This document shows, in pieces, positions 33,089 through 43,869 of a stretch of DNA of 64,000 bases. The stretch is from Xiphydria camelus (taxonomy: Eukaryota > Arthropoda > Insecta > Hymenoptera > Xiphydriidae): contig OY783197.1 of NCBI GenBank assembly GCA_963678675.1, forward strand, positions 5,118,400-5,182,399. The letters run 5' to 3'. How positions within the stretch are numbered: the first letter of the stretch is position 1; each line of letters opens with the position of its first letter. Below the pieces are notes generated by a model. That model did not search any database. It was not told the origin of the DNA and saw only the letters and a list, made by a program, of their open reading frames with translations. The translations under genes and the position numbers were made by a program.

Positions 33089-33551
33089 CTAAAAAAAATG
33101 CTGTTCCCTCGTGCAATTTTTTTCTCCTTGGCCCGCTGTACAGGAACACACAACACTTTTGATAGTCCCATCTTTAATTTCGCCTACAATGTTGTGCACA
33201 TGTCCTCTGATGTCAGAGGTTTTAATACACATACTCTTATATAAATGGAAGACCGTTGACAGACCCCAGTCTCTCCTGATCAACACCACATTTTAAAATA
33301 TAGCCAGCGCGTAACACTCTTTCACCTTCGATAAAATTTTTTTGAGCAGGGTTTGTACCTGCCCAAGAGCAAATCGCGTTCATAGTTAAAGCCATTCGTA
33401 AATGTCCGGGAACACTTAGAATGAGTGCGATGCTTGCACAAGTGAGGAGCAGGAGGAGATACGAACACGATAACGAATTTTTCACGACTGCCGGGAAACG
33501 GCTCGCAAGGAATGCCGTATGCTTCGGCACAAGAGGGCGGGTTTTTTCCAT
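33089..33551 (-). pseudogene. SWIM-type zinc finger remnant
   Basis: Two minus-strand frames overlap. One gives FIEGERVLRAGYILKCG, the other GHVHNIVGEIKDGTIKSVVC followed by SCTAGQGEKNC. The CxC-x(n)-C pattern after a beta-strand-rich lead-in resembles SWIM fingers of repetitive insect proteins that often pair with THAP or YqaJ domains. The final His is not evident. Convergent with the THAP remnant, so the two are not one gene as arranged here. Confidence 0.5.
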
Positions 33552-34204
33552 TTCACGATGTGAGAAGAAAGTTTCGAGAAAGTGGAAGAGTAAAAACGTG
33601 AAAAAGACTCCGGGGTTGCGCGCAGATACCTACGTCGACGTTCCGTGATGCGCCCGTCCAGGGACAGACATATACGCGTCTCGAAGGCTGAATTTATATT
33701 TATGGGAGGTCAACCCTGGACGATAACGGAGGGTAAAGGTTGCTCATGTCCTCCCGCGAGTCTAGTGAAAGTTGGAAAGGATTCACGGAGCCCTGCGCGT
33801 GCCAAAACAATAAATAATGACTTTACTCCCATAAGACTCTGTGTCGGTAGTATACTCATTTCGGCCATATTGGATTTTTCGAACTAAGCTCCTCCCCCAT
33901 GTCAGATCCCAATAGCGCTATACCGCGTTTATACCGTGTTGGTAAAACCGGCCCTAATTGATATAAATTACTATATTTACTTATATTCCTTGCTTTTCAT
34001 TAACGAGTCATCGAATTTTAAAATGATAATGCGATATGATTATAATCTAGATATGTCTAAGGTTACATGTGAATAATGATGCTTGACGTCACAGGTAACA
34101 AGACGTTTGAAGTGCATTATTTGTGTAAGTGTCTTACTATTATAAGCAACTTATTCATTTAAATGTCTGACACCTGAAAAAGTGTCTTACTTTAAGACGC
34201 TTAA

Positions 34205-34344
34205 GGGCCGATATTACAATGTCAGTTTAAACCGAAGGTTACAGGTTACCGCTGTTTTTGGTATATGTTCGTGTGACACGAAATATACCAAAACCAGCGG
34301 TAACCTGTAACCTTCGGTTTAACCTGACATTATAATATCGGCCC
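34205..34344. mobile_element. Tourist-like MITE (GGGCCGATATTAC) hairpin
   Basis: Arms GGGCCGATATTACAATGTCA with complement; both arms share GTAACCTGTAACCTTCGGTT in one or other orientation. Flanked by TTA. Inserted in the GTCTTAAAATAAGAC element; copy 1 of that element lacks it at the matching site near 22440-22460. Confidence 0.85.
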
Positions 34345-34655
34345 TTAGGGTCTTTATCTTAAGACAGCACCATGTGTTTTATGATTATAGACGGAAAATA
34401 AATGTCTTCTTGAGAAAAGACAGAAAAACGTCTTCGAATAAGACACTATTCGTGTCTTGAATTTCTGATCAATACACTTATCAGTCTTATTTTACGTCAA
34501 TAAGACACTTTTCCGTATTATTTTAAGACGTTTTATCGAGAGGCCGGTTTGTAGTGTGAATACAATGGATACCGGTGCTTACTTAAGACCTTGCTTGTTA
34601 CAAATAAGTCGTGACTATGAATAATCAAAACTGCAATTACGTACGCGTACAAGTA

Positions 34656-35953
34656 ACACATCACTCAATAAGTCCCGGGCCTGACATATAGATGACGCCA
34701 CCTCCTAACTTTCTTAAACCTAACCTAGTAGACCTAACCTTCAAACGACACGTGTCAAAATTTCATGACAATCTGGCGTTTAGTTTAAAAGTTACAGTGG
34801 TTTTAGTGAAGCAACTTGTGTGTGTTTAAAAGCAATGGATGAAAAAGAATTCCGCGTGTTGATTAAACATTGCTTTTTGATGGGAAAAAATACTGTTCAA
34901 GCAAAGCAATGGCTTGATAAGTGTTATTTGGACTCTGCTCCATCAATAACAATGGTTAAGAGGTGGTATGCTGACTTTAAACGTGGTCGCACAGACACAA
35001 ATGACGCTGAACGCTCAGGTCGCTCGAATTCGATAGTTGTTCCAGAAAACATAAAAAAAGTCCATAAAATTGTTTCGGCCTATCGTAAATTGAAGTTGCA
35101 TGAGATAGTAAAGGAGTTGAAGATATCAGAAGGCAGTGTATTCACTATTTTGCATGAAAATTTGTCAATGAGAAAGCTGTGTTCAAAGTGGGTGCCGCGT
35201 TTGTTCACAGTCGATCAGAAACAACAACGCATCGACGATTCAGAGTGCTGTTTGAAGCTGTTTAAGCGAAATAAACAGGATTTTTTGCGTCGATATGTGA
35301 CAATGGATGAAACATGGATCTATTACTACACGTCAGAATCAAAAAGATCGTCAGCTGAGTGGACCGCAGCCGGTGAAAGCTGTCCAAAGCGACCAAAAAC
35401 GCAAACGTCAGCTGGTAAGGTTATGGCCTCCGTATTTTGGGATGCGCAAGGAATTTTATTCATTGACTACCTTGAGAAAGGCAAAACCATTAATAGTGAA
35501 TATTACATGGCGTTATTGGATTGACTGAGTGAAGAAATAAAGAAAAAACGTCCTCAAATGCAAAAGAAAAAAGTGCTGTTTCACCAAGACAATGCACCGT
35601 GTCACAAGTCGATGAAAACGATGGTCAAATTGAACGAATTGTGCTTCGAATTGCTTTGCCACCCACCGTATAGTCCAGATCTGGCCCCCAGTGACTACTG
35701 GCTGTTTGCACACCTCAAAAGAATGCTCCAGGGAAAGAGGTTTGGCTCAAATGAAGAAATAATTGCCGAAATTGAACCTGTTTTGAAAGCAAAGAAAAAT
35801 CGTTCTACGAAAAAGGTATGCAAAAACTAGAGGAGCGCTGGACTGAATGTATCACTCTTGAAGGAAAGTATCTTGATGAATAAAGTTCTGTTGAATTTTG
35901 TCTAAAAGTTGTTGTTTTATTAGTTAGGCCCGGGACTTATTGAGTGACCTATG
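34656..35953 (+). mobile_element. Mariner transposon, irritans type, nearly complete
   Basis: The inverted termini around TCACTCAATAAGTCCCGGGC occur at both ends (27-28 bp, few mismatches), with a TA immediately left. Length about 1.3 kb, as normal for mariner. It contains one transposase frame with two lesions. Inserted in a remnant of the GGCCGGTATTCATAGTC repeat. Confidence 0.9.
34835..35881 (+). pseudogene. Mariner transposase (irritans subfamily), two lesions
   Basis: Starts MDEKEFRVLIKHCFLMGKNT. Helix-turn-helix region SAPSITMVKRWYADFKRG; linker with WVPRLFTVDQKQQR; first catalytic Asp in VTMDETWIYYYT; then SAGKVMASVFWD, IDYLEKGKTINSEYYMALL; second Asp in VLFHQDNAPCH; third in PYSPDLAPSDYWLF (DD34D). 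An in-frame TGA at 35522-35524 sits after MALLD. A frameshift near 35800 disrupts the end, where another frame gives GMQKLEERW and a natural TAA. All three catalytic Asp are present, so decay is recent. An upstream in-frame ATG at 34820 is possible, but MDEKEF is the family start. Confidence 0.92.
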
Positions 35954-36362
35954 TATGTCAGACTTCGTGAAGTCGAACTTATTCGCATCGACTCAATTTA
36001 AGAGCCAAGTTTCGACTGTGAAACGAGACTTAAGCATTTACTTGAGTCTTTCGTATATACGAGTATATCGCACGTTTGCCGCGCGTATCGTGCGTTTGCA
36101 GTATAGAATTTTCATGATAATTATATCATAATCTGGCAGCAAATGGTCAACGCTCGTATAATATAATATAATAATTCAACTTTTAAAGTCGTCGCTTCGG
36201 ACAATTCCAATTTTGAGTTATGACACTATTGCAGCAAACGTGCGATATGTAAGTAGCGACTATGAATACGGGCCAAAGAAAGTGTAGATTCCTCACCAAT
36301 TCTTACACCTCATAAAGAGCAGAAATTTTATACTTTTGCCCATTTACTTCAAGAAAAATAAT

Positions 36363-36554
36363 TTACCGATCTAAATAACCGTCAACATGAATAATGCCAA
36401 GAACATATTGATTTAAGATGAGTGTATGTTCATTGAATGAAATGAATTTACACTTGATTCGAATAACATGTAGATATTTGATTCAGTGACAATATGTTTG
36501 ACTTAAATAAATATGTTCTTGGCACTATTCATGTCGACGGTTACTTGGATCGGC
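36363..36554. mobile_element. MITE with ACCGATCTAAATAACCGTC ends
   Basis: Inverted arms of about 50 nt (AACATGAATAATGCCAAGAA and complement) around an AT-rich centre. Non-coding. Confidence 0.8.
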
Positions 36555-36600
36555 ATTTCTTTTTCTCAATACAGTATGTCCCGTGGATATAACGCAAGTA

Positions 36601-36916
36601 CCGTATGTCCGCGATCATTTGAATCATAGGAAAATTGCGAGTTTTGCATGAGCACCCCTTTGGGTCTCCTCGTCCAATAGAATCACCGGAGAAGCGTGAA
36701 TGCGCATGCGTAGTCATCCGCGAGTGTGGCGTCGTCAGCAAGTTCAGATCGATTATTTCGATAACCGATCTGAACTTGCTGACGACGCCACACTCGCGGA
36801 TGACTACGCATGCGCATTCACGCTTCTCCGGTGATTCTATTGGACGAGGAGACCCAAAGGGGTGCTCATGCAAAACTCGCAATTTTCCTATGGTTCAAAT
36901 GATCGCGGACATACGG
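36601..36916. mobile_element. Near-perfect 316-bp palindrome with TA duplication
   Basis: CCGTATGTCCGCGATCATTT at the left pairs to the right end, TA on both sides. The uninterrupted arm is repeated at 37600 in the host element (CAAGTATTTGAATTTCC), which shows the empty site and proves the TA duplication. The same open frame appears on both strands because of the symmetry; it is not a gene. Confidence 0.95.
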
Positions 36917-37108
36917 TATTTAAATTTCCCCCACATTTGACTTTGGTAGTGCTTGGAACGGTGCTGTAGTTAGAGTTGGCTTCAGAAGAGTGCGCTGCGT
37001 TCTTATGAGCCGTGTTTCCGAAACCTGTATGATTATTTTCGTCACTCAGTGCGTAAAACTCGGTTTCACGGTCGTCCTCAACCCCGTCAACCTCGTATTT
37101 GACACTTA

Positions 37109-37234
37109 GGGCCGGTTTTACCAACAGGTATACACGCGGTATAGCGCTATACTGAGTATAACCATAGGGCTTATTGCTGGTTATTCTCAGGATAGCGCTA
37201 TACCGCGTTTATACCGTGTTGGTAAAACCGGCCC
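37109..37234. mobile_element. GGGCCGGTTTTACC MITE, copy 2
   Basis: 127-bp-class hairpin, TTA on both sides, arms GGGCCGGTTTTACCAACA and complement, core AGCGCTATAC. PIF/Harbinger-type signature. Confidence 0.92.
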
Positions 37235-37732
37235 TTAGTGACAAAAAATAGAATTCGTTATAAGGGCGTTTCGCGTCGTTTTAACTCGTGTGGTTGCCGC
37301 ACTCGCTTCGTTCGTGCGGAAAACTTCACACTCATTGAAAACGGTGCTTCACGCCCTTATAACGAAAATATCTATTCTCATCACTTCTACACATTATTTA
37401 CCATTATTTACAAATTCAGTTAATTTCGAGGTTAGACGCTTCGATCTCCCGAATTGACAGTTCCCGGGAAATCGGACGTTTTACACTTTTCGCTCTCGAA
37501 GCACGGCTCGTAAGAACGCAGCGCACTCTTCTGAAGCTAACTCTAACTACAGCACCGTTCCAAGCACTACCAAAGTCAAATGTCAGGGAAATTCAAATAC
37601 TTGCATTATCCACGGGACATACTGTATATGATAACTATAGATATGCTATATCGTGAGAAATCTAGTATACCTACTTATTTTTAATCCAAGAAGAAAAAAC
37701 CTCATTTGACTTTACTTACATGCTGAGTACGT

Positions 37733-37990
37733 ATAACAGAAAAAAAAGTTTTTGCAGTCTCAGCAAAACAGGTTTTGCTGAGAACGTTTTGCTCTCACGA
37801 CATATGTAAATATTATCTGTGGTAGCAAAAGATCCATCACACACACACAATAGCAGTAAATATAAATACAATCACAGCGAAAATGTTTTCGGTAAAATAT
37901 CTTTTGTTGCCGCAGATAATATTTTCGTCATGATAAGAAGATCTCAGCAAAACCTAGTTTTGTTAAAACTGCAATATCATTTTTTCCGTG
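37733..37990. mobile_element. Foldback MITE with CAGCAAAAC words
   Basis: Left arm (TTGCAGTCTCAGCAAAACAG, AATATTATCTGTGGTAGCAA) pairs with the right arm (TTGTTGCCGCAGATAATATT, CTCAGCAAAACCTAGTTTTG). Non-coding. Confidence 0.7.
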
Positions 37991-38319
37991 CACCACATCC
38001 TGCGTAAAAAAAGTATGGCGGAAGTCTGGGAAATGCTAAACAAAAAAAGTATGACTACGGATCGTATCCCAGACTTCCAGCCAGTAAGTGATGCACTCTT
38101 CAATTAGAATTCAGTTGTTTGTACGAGGTTATGCTGTAATCGAAGTCTATTCTTATCAGTCAGTGTTATTTCAATCGATTATTCAATAAACTCTTTAATT
38201 ATTACTAATGAACTATATTCTTGTACCAAACAAGCCATTATAGTTTTCTAATAAAGAACCCAGACAACAGAATTGAATCAAAAAGGTACAGATAAGTCGA
38301 GTAATTACTCACCATAATT

Positions 38320-38850
38320 CACAAATCCACGATTTCGAGGTTAGACGCTTCGATCTCCCGAATTGATACCAACTCTAACTACCGACTCGACTTCTACCGG
38401 TAAAAGTGGCTCGAATACCGACCAAGCCCGGCCGAAGAGGTCCCTGCAACGGTGTGGTTCTGCCCGGGACATACGGTATGCGACGTGATGCTACGCAAGG
38501 AGGAGCTCCGTCGAGCAGTGCTGCCCCCGAGGGAAAGTATGGCGCGGGCGACCCTCGACGTCCAATCGATATCGGACGCAACTTTCACCCTCGCCCTTTT
38601 CATTCCCCTTCGTTCCGCAACCCTCGGCGAGATGCAAAGCCGCTCCACGGCTTACGGACGGAAATTACATTACGCGTCGCGCAAAACGAAATGACTACTG
38701 CGGTGTGTCGTACCTGCGAGTTATAAACTGCCTACTCGATTATTAGAGCTGCTGTATACGTGTAGTGTATGAATGTACACGCTCGTCGCGTTCCGCGAAG
38801 GCAAAGGTGAAACTAAATCGAATAAGGGGTTTTTTTTAGCGGGTGTTTCG
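38320..38850. repeat. Repeat fragment plus unannotated GC-richer DNA
   Basis: 38330-38480 is a single arm of the family with GAGGTTAGACGCTTCGATCT, ACCGACCAAGCC and GGGACATACGGTATG. The remainder (38480-38720) is GC-richer with open frames on both strands but no recognisable protein. Confidence 0.45.
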
Positions 38851-38854
38851 CCAC

Positions 38855-41210
38855 ACTGTGGGGCAAAACGCACTTTTCATGTTCAAAAGTCGCTACGACC
38901 TTTGCTGAAATTAAGTAAAGACTTCTTATTCGATTTCAGCAATTTTTTATTTCTAATAATTAGCATTAAATTTAGAACAAACGTAAGAGAGCCGATTTTT
39001 TATCCTATCGCTCACATTCACTGTAGATCCAATATGGCGCAAAAATTAAATATTCAATCTTATTGCATGAAATGTGGTACACAACGGTTTTTTATGTCGC
39101 CGATTATGAATCAATTGTTAAAATAATTAACAAATTTCTGAATTCGGTACGATCGTATCAAAGTACTCAAGATCTATAGAAGTTTCGTACGTTTTCCATT
39201 TTTGTCTGAAATAAGTAAGTAAGGACTTTACGAGACCAATAACATTGGGCAACAAAAAAACTCTAAATTTGTTTCCTTTTTTAAAATAGTCAAGCTTTAC
39301 TCATTTTGGACTGAGAAAAACTAACATGACCCCAGGTTTGTCTATCAGCTCTAGTTTTTGAAACACAGAGGAATTTCCTCCAATAAACATATTAAATACC
39401 TATCTTAAAAATTTGGGATCGTGTAAAATAATGATTGAGATAAAAATGGTCTGTTTTTCTATATAGATTAAGAATTTGTTGAAAGAAATAGATTTCCATT
39501 TAAAAGAAACGTTGACCTTGAAACGTCCTTGGAAACGTCCACTATATGAAAAATACACAATATCGTTTTCTTTCTCCTTTTAAAGCAAACAACTTTTATT
39601 GGAAACATTTCATTTTAAAATGCTTAGTTTCTTAAAGTAACTGTTCCAATAGAAGAACACGTTCTAGTAGCCAGATATATTTGAGTATAATTCAGATTAT
39701 TGAATGAGATAAAAAGGAACGACTAATGGAAATAAATCTTTAATAAATTAAGGGTAAGGGTATACCTTGAATGAAATCTGTTGTATGAATGTTTACGGTT
39801 ATTCGGATACTGCACGAAGAGAAATTTTCATTAGAAATTATCGTGTAATTCACATAACCATGGGACATGATGTCAACGACTTTACATATCGAGAGTCAAA
39901 GTGCAGTACCTCGTATTTGCATTTTTTCGGGTTTTCGTATTTAATTTTTAAAGTATGTAATACTGGTGCCTCCATCTATTGGCGACGCTAAAAAGTCATA
40001 AAAAATTCCTGAGCAGTTCCTCGTAAATATTTGCTTACAATTTTAAATTCATAACCTCGTATGTGTTATTTTATCAGTGTTTAGTTTCAATCACTTACGA
40101 GGTACTGCACTTTGACCCTCGATATGCTTCAGGATAAAATTGATTGTTTTTTCAGGAAAACAAATGACTGAAATAGAGCAAGGGGGATATGAATTTTACC
40201 GTGGTCTACAGTAAAAATTTGGTTGTTGACGTCATGTCCCATGGTTACGTGATTTTCACGGTAATTTTTAACGAACATTTTTGTCCGTGTGGGCTTAGCC
40301 GTCCGACTATTGGGTTGGAATAGTTACCTTAGATATTCATGTATCTCAATTTTAAAGTAATACCCCATGTAGCATAAATATCCTGCAAACACATCCTATG
40401 AATGTCACATGGACATCCAAATGTCCGAAAAACGCCCTATGGACATCCACAGGAAATCGTATGTTTGCTGGGACTCTGTATATATTGGAACCTAGAACTA
40501 ACTGAGTTTTTAATGTTCTGTTCGTTTTTCTGGCACTGAAATGTAGCATAATTGACTAATGTTACGCCGAAAACATTTTTAAAATGTATCGAGTCGAAAA
40601 TACGAAATGCTATATTATCGTTTGCATAGGATCTGCTTCACGTTCTTCTCAGCCAGACATTCCTGATTCACGGCATGTGTCAATTTAAGGTTGCTTTAAA
40701 TTTTCTTCATTTTTACGTCAAATTAACAGAAATCGTTTGTTACAAGTGTAAATTAAAAATGATACATCAAATTTAGATCATGGCATAATTTAAATTTGAC
40801 TTATCGAATCATAGTAATGTCTAAAATTTACTTATTAATTCCGAAACATAATTTCATCATTCAATTACATAAATAATAGTGCCAAGGGAGGACTCGTAAA
40901 ACACATACAGTGCTGCACGTCGTGATCTAGGTTTTCGTAAAGTTGCTGCAAAATTTACATTATATGTCTGGCTGGGCTGGTCCTCTCAGTATGGAAATTT
41001 AAACAGTAGAACATAGAAATTGCCGTGCAGCCAGTTGCGCGATCTACGGTGAATGAAGCGATAAAATAAAAAATCGGATTTCATACAATTGTTCCAAATT
41101 TAATGCTGATTATGTTTCTAAAAAATCATTGAAATCAGATAAGAAATAAAGGCTATAGCGACTTTTGGACATTAAAAGTACGTTTGGCCACATTGTGCAC
41201 CGGTAAGGAA
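38855..41210. mobile_element. 2.35-kb inverted-terminal element, non-coding interior
   Basis: The left terminal block (CACACTGTGGGGCAAAACG, TTTTCATGTTCAAAAGTCGC, GCATTAAATTTAGAACAA) is inverted at the right (41010-41210). Terminal homology is about 200 bp with clear divergence. The interior holds a second inverted element (39817-40295) and AT-rich sequence. No transposase recognised. Confidence 0.7.
39817..40295. mobile_element. MITE with ACCATGGGACATGATGTCAA arms
   Basis: Arms share CATAACCATGGGACATGA with the inverted GTCATGTCCCATGGTTACG, and GAGTCAAAGTGCAGTACCTC with GAGGTACTGCACTTTGACCC. Loop AT-rich. Non-coding. Confidence 0.8.
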
Positions 41211-41258
41211 AGCAGCGTCATCGGAAGGCACGGAGTTTCGTCGTACGATTCACGATTA

Positions 41259-41431
41259 GGGCCTTTGCACACGACATTTTTTGAACTAGCTGACGACGCG
41301 CGTTGAACGCGATTAGGACGCTCAGCAAACGCAAGGCAGTCGGCAAGTTGTAACCTTTGCACACGATGATGACGCGCAGAGGACGTGCTCATAAAAAACG
41401 CGCGTTAAGAAAACGTCGTGTGCAAAGGCCC
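41259..41431. mobile_element. Tourist-like MITE (GGGCCTTTGCACACGAC)
   Basis: Termini GGGCCTTTGCACACGAC and inverted GTCGTGTGCAAAGGCCC, TTA on both sides. Inner arms share GACGCGC words. PIF/Harbinger-type signature. Confidence 0.9.
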
Positions 41432-41748
41432 TTAGAGATGCATTGAACGAAAGAGAATATCCCGAGACTCTCTCGGAGTTGCGCGTGTGATAAAATCTAC
41501 CACGCGACTCCCGCATAACTCGAAGGACGGCAAAAACCGAGGAGACAATCCCTTCACTCGCGAGGTATCGTTTCCCTGCCATTTTCCTTCCCAATTGAAG
41601 TCGTTAATTGGACTAATTAAGCCAATTACGAAAATTAGCGCCGGGTGCAACGACTCACCCACTCATGAAAGAAGCAAGATACCGTTCTCGCGACTGCTTC
41701 GGCGTCAAGACGCTGTTTCCCCGGAGTAGAGATATTAGATCGTAATTG

Positions 41749-41766
41749 GGGGGGGGGGGGGGGGGG
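41749..41766. repeat. Poly(G) tract
   Basis: About 18 uninterrupted G. The same kind of tract occurs at 18941 (as C), 50714 and 56191. Confidence 0.85.
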
Positions 41767-42230
41767 ATGACGTTACGCGGAATAGAATTTGCCGCATTCC
41801 ACCCCGTCCTACGCGTTGCGTTGTTTTATCGCCAGATACAATTTTCCTAATTTCACCTACTCGTCGCGAGGGTTCATCCGTGATTCGCTGCTTCTCTAGT
41901 CTTCGAAAACGAGGCAGATACATCAACCGATATGCAACTCATTATACTGGCGTGTATTAAAATAAACACCCTCTCTCTCTGTATACATACAGTACGAGGC
42001 TGAACTTTTATACTGACAATGAGAGAAACAATTGCTGGTGCCAAAAAATGTTTTTTTCAACCAAAAATATGATATAATTTCAGGTTCAAGCCATGGTTTT
42101 TTTCGTGCAAGAAAATATTTGATAGGCTCGAGTAATTGTTTTTTTTACGCAGAAAGAATGTCTTGTTCCCACGACGGTATTATTGAATCAAGAATATATA
42201 TTGTATATATGTATATATATACATATACAG

Positions 42231-42381
42231 ACTGTCCCTTTCAATACACGCCAGCGTGGCGGGTTGCATATCGGTTATCCGCCTTGCGCCAGACACAGGC
42301 GCCACAGGCGCATGGCCCCTGCAGCGGATCGGAGGCGTCAACCGATATGCAGCCCGCCACGCTGGCGTGTATAGCGGGGGA

Positions 42382-42385
<4 letters not shown>
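42231..42385. mobile_element. Foldback MITE (ACTGTCCC ends), copy 2
   Basis: Reverse orientation of the 30038-30192 copy and nearly identical, including the GC-rich loop. High similarity between copies in different hosts suggests recent activity. Confidence 0.92.

Positions 42386-42453
<68 letters not shown>
42386..42453. repeat. (TA)n microsatellite
   Basis: About 33 TA units directly after the MITE; open frames of alternating Tyr-Ile here are artefacts. Confidence 0.95.
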
Positions 42454-42455
<2 letters not shown>

Positions 42456-42903
42456 TTGGATCAAGAATCTGTATTCTTAAAAATTTCTAAGATCATATCC
42501 CACTAATCACTTAACTGAACAGCAACATAACAGAGGAGTAACAAGTAATATATCATTAGTGACCCCGCAGTTATATAACTTATGACCGATATATGATATT
42601 ACGTCGGAGACTCCACAGCTACATTACAGCAATATAAATTTGACTGATATAATACCTACTAAATTGGCGATAGGATATTAATTGCATAACGCGAACGTAT
42701 CATGTTACTTGATGGGATAAATGTACCGAATTGTTCTAAGTTTCATTTTTGTAATTATTGGATTCTATCGCTAAAGACTTAGAATGTAATTTTTAAACGA
42801 ACTAGCCAATAAATATTTAGTTCTCATGCTTTCGATAGCTACAGTGATTTTTAGAGCATTACGCAATTCAGGGCTAGTTCCACAATTCGAGTTTAACTCT
42901 TAA

Positions 42904-43223
42904 GAGGCCGACATACCTCGCACAAAACTTGTCGCAGTAGAGCTACGCTCGTAACGGGAAACAATGTCCGTACCAAACTTAACACACTTTCAGACCAAAT
43001 ATCATTAAAGGTTTCTATAGTAACCAAATTATATATTTTTGTGTAAAAAATCCATGCAGATATTTTTATACAAAGATATATAATTTGGTTACTATAGGAA
43101 CCTTTAATAATATTTGGTCTGAAAGTGTGTTAAGTTTGGTATGGACATCGTTTCCCGTTACGAAATGAGCGTAGCCGTACTGCGACAAGTTTTGCATGCG
43201 TTTCGAGGAGGTATGTCGGCCTC
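42904..43223. mobile_element. TTAA-flanked foldback, GAGGCCGACA family, copy 1
   Basis: 320 bp with termini GAGGCCGACATACCTCG and complement, TTAA on both sides. Arms share CACTTTCAGACCAAATAT and TACTGCGACAAGTTTTG-type text. The empty site is visible in copy A (ACTTTTGAACGGAGTTC). piggyBac-like target use. Confidence 0.9.
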
Positions 43224-43869
43224 TTAAACGGAGTTCAAACCATCCGTTCAACCAATAAACGCTCGAGGACGAGGGTTTAAAAACAGTTCAAGAATTAAAC
43301 TTAAACGGTGGAACTAATCAACGATCGAGTCGAGATCCACGTAATTTTTCACGTAATATCAACATTGAAATCAACGTTTAATACCTACTTTTTTAAGAAT
43401 TAATAATGGAAAACTGCATCGGTTATATAATTGTTATGTTGTTACATGTTACATTACATGTTACGTAACCGAGTGGGAAATAATATATAAGTTACCTGTA
43501 TATAATTTACATGTAATATCTGTGCATTATTACCTGTTATTTTTGGTTACATTATTACAATGTAATGGCAATATAACATTGTTTAGTGGGGAAGTACCTG
43601 CTCTATTAAGAATTAATAACGGGAAACTGTATCGGTTATATAATTGTTATGTAACATGTTATATTATACATCCAGTGGCGGAAAAAAGTATTCATACACC
43701 ATGGTGAGGGTACGGTTCAACTACGATCCACTTGCAAATAGTTAAAATAAATTAATATCTATTGGCATCAAAATATAGCTTGTAATTTCAGCTTTCAAAA
43801 AATATATATTTTTTATTGAAGAGAAAAAATGTATACTACAAAATGTAAGACATTTCTTTTGGCAAGTGT

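Larger units (their letters stand above)
32209..33912. mobile_element. 1.7-kb element with THAP and SWIM-like remnants
   Basis: Perfect 15-bp inverted termini TTGGGATCTGACATG, flanked by TA duplicated from the interrupted MITE. It carries a THAP-domain remnant on the plus strand and a SWIM-type zinc-finger remnant on the minus strand. No transposase catalytic domain is recognised. Confidence 0.8.
32124..33954. mobile_element. GGGCCGGTTTTACC MITE, copy 1, split by a larger element
   Basis: The left half (GCCGGTTTTACCAACAGGTA to ATTCTCAGTA) and right half (TAGCGCTATACCGCGTTTAT to ACCGGCCC) make one 127-bp hairpin of the family seen intact at 37109, 47634 and 50524. A TA-flanked 1.7-kb element sits in its central AGTATAGCG site. 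Confidence 0.85.
27791..34556. mobile_element. GTCTTAAAATAAGAC-type element, copy 2 (with nested insertions)
   Basis: The ends CACTACTAACTCAGCCGTC and GAGAGGCCGGTTTGTAGTG are inverted relative to copy 1 at 22.2-24.1 kb, with long matching subterminal regions (for example GACGTCACAGGTAACAAGAC, ATAATGCGATATGATTATAA). Inside lie at least six later insertions: MITEs at 27881 and 34205, a 2.86-kb ISL2EU-like element, a Helitron, a GGGCCGG MITE and, within it, the THAP/SWIM element. No clear target duplication was found. Confidence 0.6.
36572..37624. mobile_element. Foldback element (CAGTATGTCCC ends) carrying two insertions
   Basis: Termini CAGTATGTCCCGTGGATA and complement, flanked by TA. Arms (about 150 bp after removing insertions) share CAAGCACTACC, CTGTAGTTAGAGTTGGCTTC and AAGAGTGCGCTGCGTTCTTA. 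Two later MITEs sit inside (36601-36916 and 37109-37234). Text near 37425-37460 (GAGGTTAGACGCTTCGATCT) recurs at 2580, 3655 and 38340. Confidence 0.85.

Noticed and set aside
36541..36940. Two nearly identical 100-codon frames on opposite strands
   Set aside because: Product of the 316-bp palindromic MITE.
38406..38726. 106-codon GC-rich frame
   Set aside because: Open in several frames on both strands because of base composition, and it overlaps repeat sequence. No recognisable motif.
42032..42490. 152-codon frame with Tyr-Ile repeats
   Set aside because: Translation of the (TA)n microsatellite plus a MITE.
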